Of a stretch of 5,670 nt of DNA, positions 1 through 5,534 are shown one piece after another (the first letter of the stretch is position 1; each line of letters begins with the position of its first letter). The notes beneath the pieces are model-generated. The model ran no database searches. It saw only the letters and a program-made list of their open reading frames with translations, and was not told where the DNA came from. The stretch spans positions 1-5,670 of the forward strand of contig CALWKP010000198.1 of NCBI GenBank assembly GCA_944381295.1. Reading direction: 5' to 3'. The translations under genes were made by a program, and so were the position numbers. This stretch comes from an uncultured Clostridia bacterium (GTDB lineage Bacteria > Bacillota > Clostridia > Oscillospirales > Acutalibacteraceae).

Positions 1-1223
1 ACAAAAATGACAGCATAATTCCGCAGATAATAGAGAATATCGTCCGAAAAACGGAAAGAAAACATCTGCGAATAATAGACACCGATTTGTGAAAGATCAG
101 TGACAGCAAACAAGACCCAACTCAGCAGGATAATCAGAAGCAGATAACCATGAGAGAAAATAGGATGGCGTTCTAAGAAACTACGAAGGAACCATTTTTC
201 CAGGATTAGAAAGAGGAAAAAATAGAGTCCCCAGAAGATAAAATTCCAGCTTGCCCCATGCCAGAAACCGGTAGCTGCCCATACGATAAAAAGGTTCAAA
301 ATGGTGCGCGCAGTTCCTTTTCGATTGCCTCCAAGCGGAATATAGAGATATTCTCGGAACCAACCGCCTAAGGTCATATGCCATCTGCGCCAAAATTCGG
401 TGACGCTTTTTGAAATATAGGGGTTGTTAAAGTTTTGAGGAAATTCAAAACCAAGCATTTTCCCTAATCCGATTGCCATCAGAGAATAACCACTGAAATC
501 AAAATAAATTTGAAGTCCGTAAGCGGCGATAGCAAGCCAGGCGAGAGGAGAGGAAATATTGGAAAATCCAATTGCCTGGACATCATCCCAGAGCATGCCG
601 ATGTTGTTGGCAATCAGTACTTTTCCCCCCAGGCCGAGAATGAAGAGGGTAACGCCGGATTCGATTTGCTGCAGGTTAAGGCAGCGCTGCTTTAAAGATC
701 GATTGATGTCAGAATATTTGACAATTGGGCCGGCGATCAGTTGCGGAAAAAGACAGACGAACGCGCCGAAATCGACGATATTGTGTTCAGCAGGGACAGT
801 ACCACGGTAGACGTCGATGCTGTAAGACAGGGTTTGGAATGTGTAAAAGCTGATACCCAACGGTAGGGTGATTGCTAACGGCGTGATTGGAAGCCCGGTA
901 ACTGCACTGAAATTTTCGAGAAAAAAGTTGGAATATTTGAAAAAACCGAGGAGGCCAAGATTGGAACATAAAGAGAATCCTAAAAACAGGCGTTGCCCCC
1001 ACCGGATACCGCGATTGCGAAAAGCCTCGATTCCACGTCCGGCAATATAATCTACCGTAATAGAAAGAAACATAATGACAACATACTTAGGTTCTCCCCA
1101 GGAATAAAAGAAAAGACTTAAAAGAAGCAAAGTGAAATTTTTCAATTTGCGAGGGGAAAGACAATACAGCAAAAAGGCGACTGCCAAAAATTGAAAAAGA
1201 AAAAGAAGGCTGCTGAAAACCAA
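1..1223 (-). CDS. MBOAT-family membrane O-acyltransferase (AlgI/DltB-like), partial at its C-terminal end
   Basis: The minus strand is open from a TTG at 1221-1223 to the left edge, 407 codons without a stop. It begins LVFSSLLFLFQF, is rich in hydrophobic segments, and carries the AlgI-type MBOAT signatures in order: PQLIAGPI (residues 160-167), YFDFSGYS (about 240-247), FWRRWHMTLGGWFREYL with H282, LGGNRKG, and GFWHGASWNF with the presumed catalytic H322. Such proteins move an acyl (usually acetyl) group across the membrane to a wall or exopolysaccharide acceptor, usually handing it to a secreted partner. The start is TTG because AGGAGGG lies 7 nt upstream, an in-frame TAG overlaps that ribosome site, and the next in-frame ATG is about 50 codons in and would delete the first membrane segments. 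AlgI-like proteins are usually about 460-500 residues, so roughly 60-90 are beyond the edge. The family is certain; the acceptor is unknown. A DHHW or SGNH-type partner could lie further left, but this cannot be seen. Confidence 0.93.
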   Translation of the reverse strand, partial: MVFSSLLFLFQFLAVAFLLYCLSPRKLKNFTLLLLSLFFYSWGEPKYVVIMFLSITVDYIAGRGIEAFRNRGIRWGQRLFLGFSLCSNLGLLGFFKYSNFFLENFSAVTGLPITPLAITLPLGISFYTFQTLSYSIDVYRGTVPAEHNIVDFGAFVCLFPQLIAGPIVKYSDINRSLKQRCLNLQQIESGVTLFILGLGGKVLIANNIGMLWDDVQAIGFSNISSPLAWLAIAAYGLQIYFDFSGYSLMAIGLGKMLGFEFPQNFNNPYISKSVTEFWRRWHMTLGGWFREYLYIPLGGNRKGTARTILNLFIVWAATGFWHGASWNFIFWGLYFFLFLILEKWFLRSFLERHPIFSHGYLLLIILLSWVLFAVTDLSQIGVYYSQMFSFRFSDDILYYLRNYAVIF

Positions 1224-1230
1224 AAGACCA

Positions 1231-1237
1231 CCCTCCT
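1231..1237 (-). promoter_or_regulatory. Ribosome binding site fixing the TTG start of the acyltransferase
   Basis: The minus strand reads AGGAGGG, then a 7-nt spacer, then TTG. An in-frame TAG at 1236-1238 overlaps this site, so translation in this frame cannot begin further upstream. No ATG or GTG lies at a usable distance. Confidence 0.85.
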
Positions 1238-1247
1238 AGAGGAAAAT

Positions 1248-1297
1248 CAAAGAAAAAGGGCTGCTGCGAAACGTGGAACAACGTATGGCAGCAACCC
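1248..1297 (-). terminator. Intrinsic terminator after the DUF4358 gene, directly in front of the acyltransferase
   Basis: On the minus strand GGGTTGCTGC pairs with GCAGCAGCCC, a 10-bp GC-rich stem with a single G-U wobble. The loop contains a second short ACGT/ACGT pairing. The stem is followed by TTTTTCTTTG. It lies 63 nt after the lipoprotein stop and only about 10 nt before the acyltransferase ribosome site. It therefore either ends the DUF1294-DUF4358 transcript or works as a leaky or regulated attenuator for the acyltransferase. Confidence 0.85.
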
Positions 1298-1307
1298 TAC
1301 AGTCAAG

Positions 1308-1339
1308 CATCCGCAAAAATTATTGGGAAAAAGCGGATG
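1308..1339 (-). repeat. Inverted repeat between the lipoprotein gene and the terminator
   Basis: CATCCGC (1308-1314) and GCGGATG (1333-1339) are perfect 7-bp arms separated by 18 nt of A/T-rich sequence. It has no following T-run, so it is not itself a terminator. It could form a hairpin in the leader upstream of the terminator at 1248-1297, or protect the 3' end of the lipoprotein transcript. Its function is unknown. Confidence 0.5.
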
Positions 1340-1359
1340 TGCCGGACAGATTTTCAAAT

Positions 1360-1935
1360 TTATTGGGAAGAAGTGTCGTCAGAGAAATATTTGTTAAGAG
1401 CATCACGTCCAATAGCCGTCTGTTCTTCGTAATATTTTTCCAAATCTTCTTCGGTAGCATCCATATCGTCGTTGATTTTCCCGAGCATCAGCAAAAATAC
1501 ATAATCGCCGTGTGTGACTACCTCAGATGCAGCAATTTTCGGCATGTTCATAGGATAATTGAAGCTGTTGTCATAGAGGTTATTGCGATATTCCTCCAGT
1601 TCTTCAGAAACCGCATCGCCCATGCCTTCTTTGGCCTTGATCGCAACAAAAGTATCGACATGTGCACTGATCATGGGACCCTGAGCAATGAATTCTTCCA
1701 CATTGTCCATGGTAACCCCCATGGTGTCGGAAAGATAGGCCTCGTCAAGGTCCATCGACGGGATATAATCTTCCCCATAAGCCTCTTTTACGGTGTCAAA
1801 AGCTTCCTGTAAACTGTAAACCTTTTCAGGGGCAGAAGAAAGTACGCCCCCTTCGTCTTCATTGTTCTGCGAACATCCGGCAAAAAAGGTAAGAGCCATA
1901 GATGCAGCAAGAAGGAACGCTAAGATTTTTTTCAT
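1360..1935 (-). CDS. DUF4358 domain lipoprotein
   Basis: This 191-residue protein starts with a lipoprotein signal: MKK, a hydrophobic stretch, then FAGC with C21 as the likely lipidated cysteine, followed by an acidic linker. Residues from about 43 to 153 match DUF4358 as I know it: GPMISAHVDTFVAIKAKEG, then an EYRNNLYDNS..YPMN stretch, then HGDYVFLLMLG. An acidic 38-residue tail (DDMDATEEDLEKYYEE) follows. The mature protein should be anchored on the outer face of the membrane. The biochemical role of the family is not established to my knowledge. The ATG at 1933-1935 is preceded by AGGAGG with an 8-nt spacer. It lies 30 nt behind the DUF1294 gene with no terminator or evident promoter between, so the two are probably co-transcribed. 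The MBOAT gene downstream suggests a role linked to acylation of a surface polymer, which is inference. Confidence 0.85.
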   Translation of the reverse strand: MKKILAFLLAASMALTFFAGCSQNNEDEGGVLSSAPEKVYSLQEAFDTVKEAYGEDYIPSMDLDEAYLSDTMGVTMDNVEEFIAQGPMISAHVDTFVAIKAKEGMGDAVSEELEEYRNNLYDNSFNYPMNMPKIAASEVVTHGDYVFLLMLGKINDDMDATEEDLEKYYEEQTAIGRDALNKYFSDDTSSQ

Positions 1936-1965
1936 AAATAATGCCTCCTAAAGAAATTGTATTTT

Positions 1966-2280
1966 TTAGTATGTCCAATTGCTGTATGAAATTGATACAG
2001 CAGGAAGGAAAAACATCAGGAAGATACAAACTGCCATTTGAAAAATAAAAATTAGAGGAATGCCGATCATAAATTTTTTATGTTTTGTTTTGTGTCGGAT
2101 TCCAAGCATGGTGAGGTACATTGCGGGAGAACCGCCGATCGCAGCGAAAAAAAGGAGTGTGTTTTCAGGGATTCTCCAACGATGCCGTATAGCGCGGCGC
2201 TTGTCGGAAAGAGTCAGAAGCATCGCGATCAGATTTACAACAATGAGATAACCAATCAGGATTTTTCCATATAAAGGCAT
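1966..2280 (-). CDS. DUF1294 small integral membrane protein
   Basis: This 104-residue protein has the DUF1294 hallmarks: an N-terminal membrane helix (about residues 5-24) ending at SDKRRA (D26, K27), RWRIPE at 34-39, a second hydrophobic segment with IGGSPAM around 48-54, RHKTKHKKF at 62-70, and a last helix at about 72-93. It is thus a small membrane protein with about three helices and a basic loop on the probable cytoplasmic side. Function in this family is unknown. The ribosome site is modest (AAAGGCGG about 6 nt before ATG). It is the first gene of the minus-strand block, behind a candidate promoter at 2402-2430, and is followed 30 nt later by the DUF4358 lipoprotein. The family call is firm. 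The tie to its neighbours' function is weak, because DUF1294 genes occur in many contexts. Confidence 0.87.
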   Translation of the reverse strand: MPLYGKILIGYLIVVNLIAMLLTLSDKRRAIRHRWRIPENTLLFFAAIGGSPAMYLTMLGIRHKTKHKKFMIGIPLIFIFQMAVCIFLMFFLPAVSISYSNWTY

Positions 2281-2337
2281 GACCGACCGCCTTTCCCGGC
2301 AGAAAACATGTTACCGTTAAATTTTGCAACAAAACAG

Positions 2338-2366
2338 TTCTTTTTTTGTGAGGCAGACGATATTAT
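2338..2366 (+). promoter_or_regulatory. Weak candidate promoter for the GHL10 gene
   Basis: TATTAT (2361-2366, five of six -10 positions) has TTCTTT (2338-2343), a poor -35, 17 nt upstream. It would give a leader of about 110 nt to the TTG at 2482, containing the palindrome at 2415-2431. It is the best plus-strand match I found in this spacer, but it could be chance in AT-rich DNA. Confidence 0.25.
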
Positions 2367-2396
2367 TTTAGAAAAGGAGAAAAACTGGAGTCTGCC
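2352..2396. repeat. Inverted repeat GGCAGAC...GTCTGCC in the divergent spacer
   Basis: Perfect 7-bp arms (2352-2358 and 2390-2396) are separated by 31 nt. They lie between the palindrome at 2415-2431 and the DUF1294 start, within the leaders of both putative transcripts. The repeat could be a long hairpin or a spaced binding site; no function is assigned. Confidence 0.35.
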
Positions 2397-2401
2397 GATT
2401 T

Positions 2402-2430
2402 ATCTTACTGTATTTTTGACAGGCTGTCAA
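2402..2430 (-). promoter_or_regulatory. Candidate sigma-A-type promoter for the DUF1294-DUF4358 transcript
   Basis: On the minus strand TTGACA (2430-2425, a perfect -35) is followed by a 17-nt spacer and TAAGAT (2407-2402, four of six -10 positions). Transcription would start near 2395, giving a leader of about 115 nt before the DUF1294 start. The -35 box is one arm of the palindrome at 2415-2431. Confidence 0.5.
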
Positions 2431-2431
2431 A
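2415..2431. promoter_or_regulatory. Perfect 17-bp palindrome, candidate operator between divergent genes
   Basis: TTTGACAG-G-CTGTCAAA has 8-bp perfect arms around one central base. It overlaps the -35 box of the minus-strand promoter and lies 51 nt upstream of the proposed plus-strand TTG start. This is the size and place expected for a dimeric repressor site acting on the leftward and possibly the rightward gene. No regulator gene is in the window, and I do not recognise the motif as belonging to a specific family. Confidence 0.5.
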
Positions 2432-2465
2432 TATTCCCTTTTCAGAAATGTGAGATGATTATTTC

Positions 2466-2472
2466 AGGAAGG
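2466..2472 (+). promoter_or_regulatory. Ribosome binding site supporting the TTG start of the GHL10 gene
   Basis: AGGAAGG ends 9 nt before TTG at 2482-2484. The competing in-frame ATG at 2473 directly abuts this site and so has no usable spacing. The ATGs at 2308 and 2455 have no convincing ribosome site in front of them. Confidence 0.7.
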
Positions 2473-2481
2473 ATGGTTTTC

Positions 2482-3774
2482 TTGACAAAGAATCCGCTAC
2501 GAAAAGTACATCCGATAGTATTGGCGATTCTATTGCTGGCAGGAGCGGTTGCCGCCACCATGGGAGCAAATGCAGCGGAAAAAAATACAGCAGGAGAGAA
2601 CCTGGAAAGTACTGTGCCGGTTTTGGCGTCGGAACAGAAAACAGAAATAGAAGAAATGCCAGAACAAAAAGAGCAAAAAGGTGAGGAAGAAATGCGGGCA
2701 GTATGGGTGCCGTACATGAATCTTACCATGAGCAACGGGGATGGAAGCGCAGCCACCTTTTACGAAACCTTTGATAAAATCGTAGAAGGAGCAAAAGAAA
2801 AAGGGATGAATACGTTGATCGTCCATGTAAGACCGTTTGGCGACTCACTCTATCCGTCAGAATATTTTCCGTGGTCCTCAATTTTAACGGGAACGCAGGG
2901 GATTCATCCAGGATATGATCCTTTAGAATATATGGTAGAAGCGGCTCATCAGGCGGGAATGGAAATTCACGCTTGGGTAAACCCATTGCGCATCCAGTCC
3001 AAAAATACGCCGGAAGTTTTGGCACAAAGCAATCCTTATAACCAGTGGAAACAAGACCCCGAAAAAGCAGGGTGGACGGTGGATTTGTCAACAGGAAAAT
3101 ATTATAATCCTGCGTATCCGGAAGTGCGCCAGCTCATTGCGGATGGGGTTAAAGAGATTGTAACGCTGTACAATGTAGACGGCGTACAGTTTGACGATTA
3201 TTTTTACCCAACGGAGTCAAAAACCTTTGACAGTGCAGCATACCAGGAATATCTAGCGGATCTTCCTGAGGGAGAAGCAGCAATGGAATTAGGCGATTGG
3301 CGAAGGGAGAACATTAACGAGCTAGTGGCGCAGTGTTATGAGGCGGTAAAAGAAGCGAATCCCAAAGCAGTATTTGGAATTTCGCCGCAAGGGAACATTA
3401 CAAACGATTGGAATATGGGAGCGGATGTTGCACGATGGTGCAGTACAAGCGGCTACATAGACTATATTTGTCCACAGCTTTATGTGAATTTTGAACATCC
3501 GACATTGCCCTATGACGGGGCAGCAGAAGAATGGCGGGAGCTTGTCACTTCGGAAGAGGTCGACCTGTATTTGGGGCTTGCTGTTTACAAAGCGGGTTCA
3601 GACAGCGATGAAGGTACTTGGAAAAATTCCTCAGATATTCTGGCACGACAAATTGAACTCGGGAGAGAGCTTGGATGTGATGGGTTTATGTTTTACTCCT
3701 GGGACTACCTGATGGGAGAGCAGGCAGAAGAAGAAGTGGCGAATGCCATGAAAGTTTTGTCGGGAGAAAGCTGA
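2482..3774 (+). CDS. Secreted GHL10 (YngK-like, DUF187) family-10-type glycoside hydrolase-like protein
   Basis: From the TTG at 2482 this is a 430-residue protein. It has a classic export signal (MTKNPLRK, then a hydrophobic core of about residues 11-27, with likely cleavage after A31 in GANA-AE, or retention as an anchor), an acidic Glu-rich linker (33-70), and a GHL10 TIM-barrel domain from about 71 to the end. Family motifs seen are MRAVWVPYMN, VHVRPFGDSLYPSEYFPWS (114-132), IHAWVNPLR (H163, N167), GVQFDDYFYP (D238, D239), ISPQGN, YICPQLYVNF (P331-Y334), GLAVYKAG and FYSWDYL (W407, D408). These proteins act outside the cytoplasm on a glycan; the natural substrate is not established and cannot be read from sequence. 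The frame stays open to an ATG at 2308, but that extension covers the divergent promoter and palindrome, lacks a ribosome site, and would bury the export signal at residue 59. The gene is transcribed alone, away from the acyltransferase block, and ends before the terminator at 3951-3981. Confidence 0.9.
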   Translation: MTKNPLRKVHPIVLAILLLAGAVAATMGANAAEKNTAGENLESTVPVLASEQKTEIEEMPEQKEQKGEEEMRAVWVPYMNLTMSNGDGSAATFYETFDKIVEGAKEKGMNTLIVHVRPFGDSLYPSEYFPWSSILTGTQGIHPGYDPLEYMVEAAHQAGMEIHAWVNPLRIQSKNTPEVLAQSNPYNQWKQDPEKAGWTVDLSTGKYYNPAYPEVRQLIADGVKEIVTLYNVDGVQFDDYFYPTESKTFDSAAYQEYLADLPEGEAAMELGDWRRENINELVAQCYEAVKEANPKAVFGISPQGNITNDWNMGADVARWCSTSGYIDYICPQLYVNFEHPTLPYDGAAEEWRELVTSEEVDLYLGLAVYKAGSDSDEGTWKNSSDILARQIELGRELGCDGFMFYSWDYLMGEQAEEEVANAMKVLSGES

Positions 3775-3842
3775 GGAAAACTTTTCCATAGGAAGAAACA
3801 AAGAAAAAAGGCAGAATATTGCATACAAAGAGGAAAAATCTA

Positions 3843-3944
3843 TTGCAAGAGACGGATTTTATCGGAATAGATAAAAAAGAAATAGCAGAAAGAGAAAAAC
3901 AGGAATTTGTGACGAATGATAGAATTCGGAAACAGTATTTTTAA
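3843..3944 (+). CDS. Possible 33-residue small protein (speculative)
   Basis: A TTG at 3843 is preceded by AAAGAGG with a 9-nt spacer and opens a frame of 33 codons that ends 6 nt before the terminator stem. The peptide starts LQETDFIGIDKKEIAEREK and ends TNDRIRKQYF: charged, with no membrane segment and probably helical. An alternative TTG at 3819 would give 41 residues. I recognise no family. In A-rich DNA a frame this short can arise by chance, or it may be a decayed 3' remnant. The ribosome-site spacing and the close fit to the terminator are the only support. Confidence 0.22.
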   Translation: MQETDFIGIDKKEIAEREKQEFVTNDRIRKQYF

Positions 3945-3950
3945 GAAAAA

Positions 3951-3981
3951 GCCGCTGTATGGACAATACGGCGGCTTTTTT
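3951..3981 (+). terminator. Intrinsic terminator of the GHL10 transcript
   Basis: GCCGCTGTAT pairs with ATACGGCGGC across a 5-nt loop (GGACA). This is a 10-bp stem with one G-U wobble, followed by TTTTTT. A run of A precedes the stem, so it could also stop minus-strand transcripts, though no minus-strand gene approaches from the right. It separates the GHL10 gene from the pyrH operon. Confidence 0.93.
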
Positions 3982-4026
3982 CTGTCAGGTTGCGGAAAAA
4001 ATAGAGAAAAAGCTGTGAACAGGAAG

Positions 4027-4055
4027 TTGCTAAAATAATAAATGTTGTGTAGAAT
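4027..4055 (+). promoter_or_regulatory. Candidate distal promoter of pyrH
   Basis: TTGCTA (4027-4032, four of six -35 positions), a 17-nt spacer and TAGAAT (4050-4055, five of six -10 positions). Transcription would begin near 4062, about 80 nt before the pyrH ATG. It lies downstream of the 3951 terminator. Confidence 0.4.
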
Positions 4056-4077
4056 CTGGGAATCCTGCCGGAAAGAC

Positions 4078-4106
4078 TTTACTTCTTGTGGTTGGTATTG
4101 TAAAAT
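4078..4106 (+). promoter_or_regulatory. Candidate proximal promoter of pyrH
   Basis: TTTACT (4078-4083, four of six -35 positions), a 17-nt spacer and TAAAAT (4101-4106, five of six -10 positions). Transcription would begin near 4113, giving a leader of about 30 nt that contains just the pyrH ribosome site. Together with the distal candidate this suggests tandem promoters for the operon. Confidence 0.5.
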
Positions 4107-4143
4107 GAAAGAAATATCATACCAGGGTAATGAGGTGTAAATT

Positions 4144-4854
4144 ATGCAGCCCAAGTATAAAAGGATCTTGTTAAAACTCAGCGGGGAATCTCTTGCCGGG
4201 AAAGCAGGACATGGGATTGACGCAGATACCGTACTGGAAATTTGCAAACCCATTAAAGCATGCGCTGATTTAGGAGTAGAAGTAGGGATCGTTGTAGGCG
4301 GCGGAAATTTCTGGAGAGGACGCAGCAGTGGTCAGATGGATAGGACGCGTGCGGACCATATGGGAATGCTTGCGACTGTAATTAACGCACTCGGGGTAGC
4401 GGATGCGCTGGAACAGTTGGGAGCGATTGTCCGTGTGCAGACGGCAATTTCCATGCAGCAGGTAGCAGAACCTTATATCCGGAACAGGGCAGTACGCCAT
4501 CTGGAGAAAGGACGCGTAGTCGTATTTGGTTGTGGAACCGGAAATCCATTCTTCTCAACCGATACAGCGGCGGCATTGCGGGCAGCGGAAATTGATGCGG
4601 ATATTATCCTGAAAGCAACAATGGTTGACGGCGTCTATGATTCTGATCCGAAAAAGAATCCCAATGCAGTCAAGTATGATTGCTTGTCGTTTATGGATGT
4701 TCTGAATAAAAACTTACAGGTTATGGATAGTACAGCAGCATCGCTGTGCAAAGATAATAATATCCCGATTTTGGTGTTCAGTATCAATGAACCGGAAAAT
4801 ATTTTGAAAGCGGTATGCGGCGAATCGATTGGTACCTTGGTGCAAACGGAATGA
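4144..4854 (+). CDS. pyrH: UMP kinase
   Basis: UMP kinase phosphorylates UMP to UDP with ATP in the cytoplasm, the step that feeds UTP, CTP and UDP-sugar synthesis. Bacterial enzymes are hexamers of the amino-acid-kinase fold, generally activated by GTP and inhibited by UTP. The 236-residue length is normal for the family. Visible motifs are KLSGE (11-15) at the nucleotide-binding start, VVGGGNFWRGR (50-60), DRTRADHMGMLATVINALG (66-84), GTGNPFFSTDTAA (131-143) at the UMP and acceptor site, LKATMVDGVYDSDPKKNP (156-173) near the ATP site, and VMDSTAASLCKDN (193-205). No key residue appears to be missing. The ATG has GAGGTG 6 nt upstream. It is first in an operon with frr (63-nt gap) and uppS. 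The rpsB-tsf pair that commonly precedes it is not here; an unrelated GHL10 gene and a terminator lie upstream instead. Confidence 0.98.
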   Translation: MQPKYKRILLKLSGESLAGKAGHGIDADTVLEICKPIKACADLGVEVGIVVGGGNFWRGRSSGQMDRTRADHMGMLATVINALGVADALEQLGAIVRVQTAISMQQVAEPYIRNRAVRHLEKGRVVVFGCGTGNPFFSTDTAAALRAAEIDADIILKATMVDGVYDSDPKKNPNAVKYDCLSFMDVLNKNLQVMDSTAASLCKDNNIPILVFSINEPENILKAVCGESIGTLVQTE

Positions 4855-4917
4855 CGGCAGATGACCCCCATTCTGAGAAAGTATATTGAGATTATAAGAA
4901 AAAGGTGGTAGTTTCAC

Positions 4918-5472
4918 ATGAAAGAAGTTCTGGAAAGAGCAGAAGGCAAAATGAAAAAAACGGTTTCGGTCCTTTCTTCAGACTATACAGCAATCCGTGC
5001 AGGTCGTGCCAATCCGGCAGTGCTGGATAAGATCACGGTGGATTATTATGGTGCGCCGACTCCGATCAACCAGCTTGCCGCGGTATCCGTAGCCGAAGCA
5101 CGGGTGCTGATGATCCAGCCGTGGGATGTATCGGTATGCCGTGGGATTGAAAAAGCGATCCAGACCTCGGATCTGGGGATCAATCCGCAGAGTGACGGGA
5201 AGGTGATCCGCCTGACGTTCCCGCAGTTGACGGAAGAGAGAAGGCGCGACCTGGTAAAAGAAATCGCAAAAATGTCGGAAGAAAGCAAAATTGCAGTTCG
5301 TTCGATCCGCCGCGATGCGATCGATAAGTTGAAAGCGATGAAGAAAAATTCGGAAATCACAGAAGATGATTTAAAGCAGGCGGAAAAAGACACACAAAAT
5401 CTGACGGATAAATATTGCAAAGAGATTGACGGAATCTTTGCGAAGAAGGAAAAAGAGATTATGGAAATCTGA
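4918..5472 (+). CDS. frr: Ribosome recycling factor
   Basis: The factor works with EF-G to split the post-termination ribosome so the subunits can be reused. It is a cytoplasmic two-domain protein shaped like tRNA. The 184 residues match the usual size of about 185. Signatures include AIRAGRANPAVLDKITVDYYG (25-45), INQLAAVSV, DLGINPQSDGKVIRLTFPQLTEERRRDL (85-112), VRSIRRDA (127-134, with R131 and R132 at the conserved arginine region of the long helical domain) and a charged helical C-terminus. The ATG is preceded by AAAGGTGG with a 9-nt spacer. It lies 63 nt after pyrH and 62 nt before uppS, with no terminator on either side, so the three are very likely co-transcribed. Confidence 0.98.
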   Translation: MKEVLERAEGKMKKTVSVLSSDYTAIRAGRANPAVLDKITVDYYGAPTPINQLAAVSVAEARVLMIQPWDVSVCRGIEKAIQTSDLGINPQSDGKVIRLTFPQLTEERRRDLVKEIAKMSEESKIAVRSIRRDAIDKLKAMKKNSEITEDDLKQAEKDTQNLTDKYCKEIDGIFAKKEKEIMEI

Positions 5473-5534
5473 TCCTGGGATAGGGACAGAAGCAACGAAA
5501 AAAACTAAAAAAGCATAGAAAGTGAAAGTTAGGT

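Larger units (their letters stand above)
3775..4143 (+). other. Intergenic stretch between the GHL10 gene and pyrH
   Basis: This 369-nt spacer holds an A-rich purine-biased tail with a possible tiny ORF (up to 3944), the terminator at 3951-3981, and two candidate promoters for pyrH (4027-4055 and 4078-4106). Perfect 6-bp arms TGGTAT (4093-4098) and ATACCA (4119-4124) flank the -10 of the second promoter. I see no tRNA, riboswitch or insertion element. A long minus-strand frame crosses the spacer and the pyrH start, but it is an antisense shadow. Confidence 0.7.

Noticed and set aside
1320..1369. Direct repeat TTATTGGGAA at 1320-1329 and 1360-1369
   Set aside because: Only ten identical bases, one copy spanning the lipoprotein stop codon. 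Likely chance or a minor duplication, with no flanking mobile-element signs.
1273..1812. 179-codon plus-strand frame opposite the DUF4358 gene
   Set aside because: It runs antisense through a convincing lipoprotein gene and the terminator, has no ribosome site, and its product is an unstructured-looking mix with no family resemblance.
2385..2424. Lipobox-like LTGC in the upstream extension of the GHL10 frame
   Set aside because: It would need a start with a basic n-region just upstream, but the preceding residues are acidic and no start codon with a ribosome site exists. A proper signal peptide follows further downstream.
2416..2444. Plus-strand promoter using the TTGACA in the palindrome
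   Set aside because: No acceptable -10 hexamer lies 15-19 nt downstream; at 17 nt the sequence is TTTTCA.
3840..4253. 137-codon minus-strand frame covering the pyrH leader and start
   Set aside because: It overlaps the certain pyrH start, the terminator and both promoters, has no good ribosome site, and reads as the antisense of A-rich purine DNA.
4861..4911. 16-codon ORF (MTPILRKYIEIIRKRW) between pyrH and frr
   Set aside because: It has no ribosome site of its own and ends inside the spacer after the frr ribosome site. It is too short to separate from chance without comparative data.
5046..5495. 149-codon minus-strand frame opposite frr
   Set aside because: It is a shadow of the highly conserved frr coding sequence; the serine- and phenylalanine-rich translation is typical of such mirrors.
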